A stretch of DNA of 64,000 bases from SIG299 sp964541485 (lineage in GTDB: Bacteria > Bacillota > Clostridia > Lachnospirales > Lachnospiraceae): positions 1 to 64,000 of the forward strand of contig CAZIQL010000003.1 in NCBI GenBank assembly GCA_964541485.1, in the 5' to 3' direction. Shown here one piece after another: positions 61,989 through 64,000 of the stretch. The position numbers were made by a program, and so were the translations under genes. The notes beneath the pieces are model-generated. The model had not been told where the DNA came from and searched no databases. It saw only the letters and a list, made by a program, of their open reading frames with translations. The first letter of the stretch is position 1, and every line of letters begins with the position of its first letter.

Positions 61989-62891
61989 TTATTTCTGAAC
62001 AAGAACAAATTCGTTTGTTTCGCTATCAATATAATAGCACTTGGTTCCATCGACGGAAACATAAAACTCTCCGCGGTTGATTACTCTTCCGTTATCGGAA
62101 ATTTCAAATAAATTAATCCGGTAGCAGTTGTTTCTGTTAATCAGTGTCAATTCACTTCCGTATTCTGCATCATACTGCACAACATCCTTTGCAAGGCTTA
62201 AGCTTTCCTTCGAATAGGTGCAAAGAACCTCATATGCCTCATCCGCAGATATGCTCTGCTGCTCCTCCGGTACCGGAGTCGCCTGAGCCTCTCCTCCGCT
62301 CTCTAACGGAAATGTAGTGAATACCGATATCGTATCCGTCATGGAATCGTAACAATGTAAGCTACCCTCCAATTTTTCCACAACAAGGAACGGATACAAA
62401 AGCTGTTTGCTTTCATCCAATACACAGAACTGATAATATTCGGATGCTCCAACCAAGAGATGGTCATTAATCAGCTGTACGGTATAGCTGCTCTTCACAG
62501 ATGCCTTTACCAGCTTCTGTGCATCCTCTGCGCTCAGCACATCCACCGCAGGTGTCACTTCCGGTTCTTCCGTTGGTGTGGCCGTCGGTGCATTTGTAGC
62601 CGTCGGCTTTGGTGTATTGGTTGCTTCCGCCTGTGTTGGCTTTGGTGTATTCGTCAGTTCCGGTGCCCTCGTCGGTTCCGGTGTATTCGCTCCTTCTGTC
62701 ACGGAAGGGGTATTGTTTTCTGCCACCGTCGGTGTCGGAGTTGTGTCCGGGTCTCCCCCGTTTTTCTGCATAAATACCAGCATTGCGATTGCGATTCCGG
62801 CAATCACAAGTACCAATAAAAATTTCATGGTATCATCAGAAGCACCCTTCTTCTTTTTCTTTTTAGAAGCTGTTGATTTCTTATTTGCCAT
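61989..62891 (-). CDS. Membrane protein with Pro/Thr linker and extracytoplasmic domain
   Basis: 300 residues. The Lys-rich cytosolic end (MANKKSTASKKKKKKG) is followed by one TM (22-41), a Pro/Thr/Glu linker (45-118, TNTPKPTQAEATNTPKPT-like repeats) and a folded outer domain (120-300, with YYQFCVLDESKQLLYPFLVV). It is 36 bp before DUF5717 in the same orientation. Linkers of this sort are usual in Lachnospiraceae surface proteins. Confidence 0.65.
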   Translation of the reverse strand: MANKKSTASKKKKKKGASDDTMKFLLVLVIAGIAIAMLVFMQKNGGDPDTTPTPTVAENNTPSVTEGANTPEPTRAPELTNTPKPTQAEATNTPKPTATNAPTATPTEEPEVTPAVDVLSAEDAQKLVKASVKSSYTVQLINDHLLVGASEYYQFCVLDESKQLLYPFLVVEKLEGSLHCYDSMTDTISVFTTFPLESGGEAQATPVPEEQQSISADEAYEVLCTYSKESLSLAKDVVQYDAEYGSELTLINRNNCYRINLFEISDNGRVINRGEFYVSVDGTKCYYIDSETNEFVLVQK

Positions 62892-62943
62892 GCTATATTC
62901 TCCTTTAAACAGTCTCCTGTTTTTCTGCCTGATTTATAAATTC

Positions 62944-62980
62944 TTTTAAAAAAATAGATATGTCCGCAGACATATCTATT
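62944..62980 (-). terminator. Terminator at the head of the DUF5717 cluster
   Basis: AATAGATATGTC and GACATATCTATT form a perfect 12-bp stem around a four-base loop, followed by seven Ts on minus. It ends the preceding gene at 63017, so the cluster downstream likely starts as a new unit. Confidence 0.9.
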
Positions 62981-63016
62981 ATAATATAATTTGGTCTTCT
63001 TTGCAATTGCATTTCC

Positions 63017-63736
63017 CTATTCCGAAAAGAATAAATACTGCAAAAATTTTTCTACCATTACATCCTTCTGTGAAGCCAGATTAATAACCAGAACGACCGG
63101 TTCCGTCACCTCATAATCTTCAAATGCCTTCGTACCGTCAATACGGATGCCGTATACTGCTTCCGATCCTTCCACATAGTTACCGTCCTCATCATTCAGA
63201 CCGCACTCCACAAAATAATCCGCCAATCGCAAGTACAAACCTGTGGAAAGCCTTGGGGAAATCTGCGAAAAATATCCCTTCGGTGCATAAACCTCAAACA
63301 CAGAAAGTGGCATAATCGTAATATCCAAATCTCCTACCGCATTATAAATTGCAAACTTTTGCATCGACTCATACAAATCATATTCAAAATCATAGCCGCC
63401 ATCAAAAATCGTCTCCTGGGTTTCCGAATCCAGACCTATCGCTTCATTAAAGCCTTCCTGCACCTTCAGATACTGTGCCTGCGTCATTGCCCCGTTTGCA
63501 ATGGCAACTGACAACAGTTTTTCCGGTTTTGGCGAAAACATGGTATACAGGATGGAAACAATCACTCCAACCACAACAAGGGTTCCAATGATTTTCAAAA
63601 GATAATAACTTTTAAAATACTCCCAGCGTTCCTTGCCTGACATACTGTTCCATTTTTCTTTTTCACTGACATCCTCCCTGTGATTATATAATGCAGCTTC
63701 ATCAGAAAGTGTTGTTTTTTTATTCTTTAATTCCAT
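63017..63736 (-). CDS. Membrane-anchored extracytoplasmic protein, unknown
   Basis: 239 residues. A charged cytosolic end (1-44), one TM (45-66, YLLKIIGTLVVVGVIVSILY) and an outer domain with TIFDGGYDFEYDLYESMQKF, DITIMPLSVFEVYAPKGYFS and a conserved RIDGTKAFEDY. The pattern is reminiscent of a solute-binding-protein lobe; no name. It precedes the DUF5717 cluster but has its own terminator. Confidence 0.6.
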   Translation of the reverse strand: MELKNKKTTLSDEAALYNHREDVSEKEKWNSMSGKERWEYFKSYYLLKIIGTLVVVGVIVSILYTMFSPKPEKLLSVAIANGAMTQAQYLKVQEGFNEAIGLDSETQETIFDGGYDFEYDLYESMQKFAIYNAVGDLDITIMPLSVFEVYAPKGYFSQISPRLSTGLYLRLADYFVECGLNDEDGNYVEGSEAVYGIRIDGTKAFEDYEVTEPVVLVINLASQKDVMVEKFLQYLFFSE

Positions 63737-63834
63737 AGGTTACTCCATCTTCTTTTTTTATCACAGTGTACCACACCGCCAATCAGAAAAAAAGAAACGA
63801 TTTATAAAATAATTATAACTTCTCTGTTTGAATT

Positions 63835-64000
63835 TTACGGAAGTTCTTCTTCCTTTTCCTTCACCTTCGGTGGAAACTTTTTCTGGAGTGTATGCCAGAT
63901 AGCTCCGGTCAGACAAACAGAAGAATAACCGCCGGCAATAATACCCACCATCAGAGGAATTGCAAATTCCCGGATGGACTCCACACCAAATATAACAAGC
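63835..64000 (-). CDS. secF: Protein translocase subunit SecF, C-terminal end (cut by window edge)
   Basis: The last 54 codons read VESIREFAIPLMVGIIAGGY, then SSVCLTGAIWHTLQKKFPP, and end in KVKEKEEELP. This is the last TM and cytosolic tail of SecF or a SecDF fusion. SecDF drives late steps of Sec export with the proton motive force. The rest lies beyond the right edge. Confidence 0.85.
   Translation of the reverse strand, partial: LVIFGVESIREFAIPLMVGIIAGGYSSVCLTGAIWHTLQKKFPPKVKEKEEELP

Noticed and set aside
61515..62111. 198-codon plus-strand frame opposite DUF5717 and its neighbour
   Set aside because: It is a shadow of two well-supported minus-strand genes with no ribosome binding site or family features.
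1..64000. CRISPR arrays, tRNA or rRNA genes, insertion sequences
   Set aside because: No repeated spacers, no cloverleaf with conserved loops and no transposase frames were found by reading the gaps on both strands.

Overview
The window comes from a Gram-positive, anaerobic, spore-forming Clostridia member, most likely Lachnospiraceae. Reasons: a sigF/spoIIA locus and part of a spoVA operon, [FeFe] hydrogenase genes next to adhE, a DUF5716/DUF5717 gene pair, strong AGGAGG-type ribosome binding sites, moderate GC, and several plant-glycan enzymes. A pectin-methylesterase fusion and a chemotaxis receptor suggest a motile gut or rumen plant-fibre degrader. The species cannot be named from the sequence alone. 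Nearly everything up to 24 kb and from 40.6 kb to the end is on the minus strand. Plus-strand genes are ppiB, a 40-residue Cys-rich ORF, argG, an SGNH hydrolase and a DUF1846 gene.

Layout. 0-2.4 kb is a degraded accessory patch: a cut AlkZ-related gene, a short pyroglutamyl-peptidase-like gene, a headless TIM-barrel gene fused to the first 47 or so codons of an abiEii toxin gene, and an intact abiEi. 2.4-7.6 kb holds a CBM9-like protein, a chemotaxis receptor, a DUF2817 peptidase and pyrKD. 7.8-16 kb is one tight operon: adhE, a phosphotransferase-fold kinase, two thioredoxin-like [2Fe-2S] proteins, a PAS-containing sensory [FeFe] hydrogenase, a SpoIIE/PP2C phosphatase and a second [FeFe] hydrogenase. 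It has a good Rex-like operator upstream and follows a LysR gene. 17-24 kb carries an 1864-residue secreted pectin esterase behind a MerR-type promoter with a 19-bp spacer, and the adjacent merR gene.

24-29 kb is mixed: ppiB, small proteins, a flavoprotein, dtd, a GH31 glycosidase and a frameshifted PBECR4 gene. 29-36.6 kb is the arginine pathway: argC, a GNAT gene, argJ, argB and argD on minus, and argG on plus, with maf between. ARG-box-like sites overlap both the argC and argG promoters, and a 230-bp imperfect palindrome sits between argB and argD. 36.7-45 kb has an SGNH hydrolase, GDPD, a GlsB-type membrane protein, DUF1846, a GH35 enzyme and a PII/DUF1538 pair. 45-50 kb has an SOS-controlled YolD/UmuC pair, spoVAC-AB-AA with a small upstream ORF and a sigma-G-like promoter, and spoIIAA-spoIIAB-sigF. 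50-55 kb has a zinc-ribbon/TPR membrane protein and valS with a T-box leader. 55-62.9 kb is an undescribed cluster: an actin/Hsp70-like ATPase (DUF5716), a 1202-residue DUF5717 protein, a TPR protein, a coiled-coil two-TM protein and a Pro/Thr-linker membrane protein. The window closes with another anchored protein and the secF 3' end.

The most promising leads are the DUF5716/DUF5717 cluster, the kinase/phosphatase pair around the sensory hydrogenase, the MerR-controlled pectinase, the palindromic element inside the arg operon, and the cobalamin-riboswitch-like fragment bracketed by 14-bp direct repeats.
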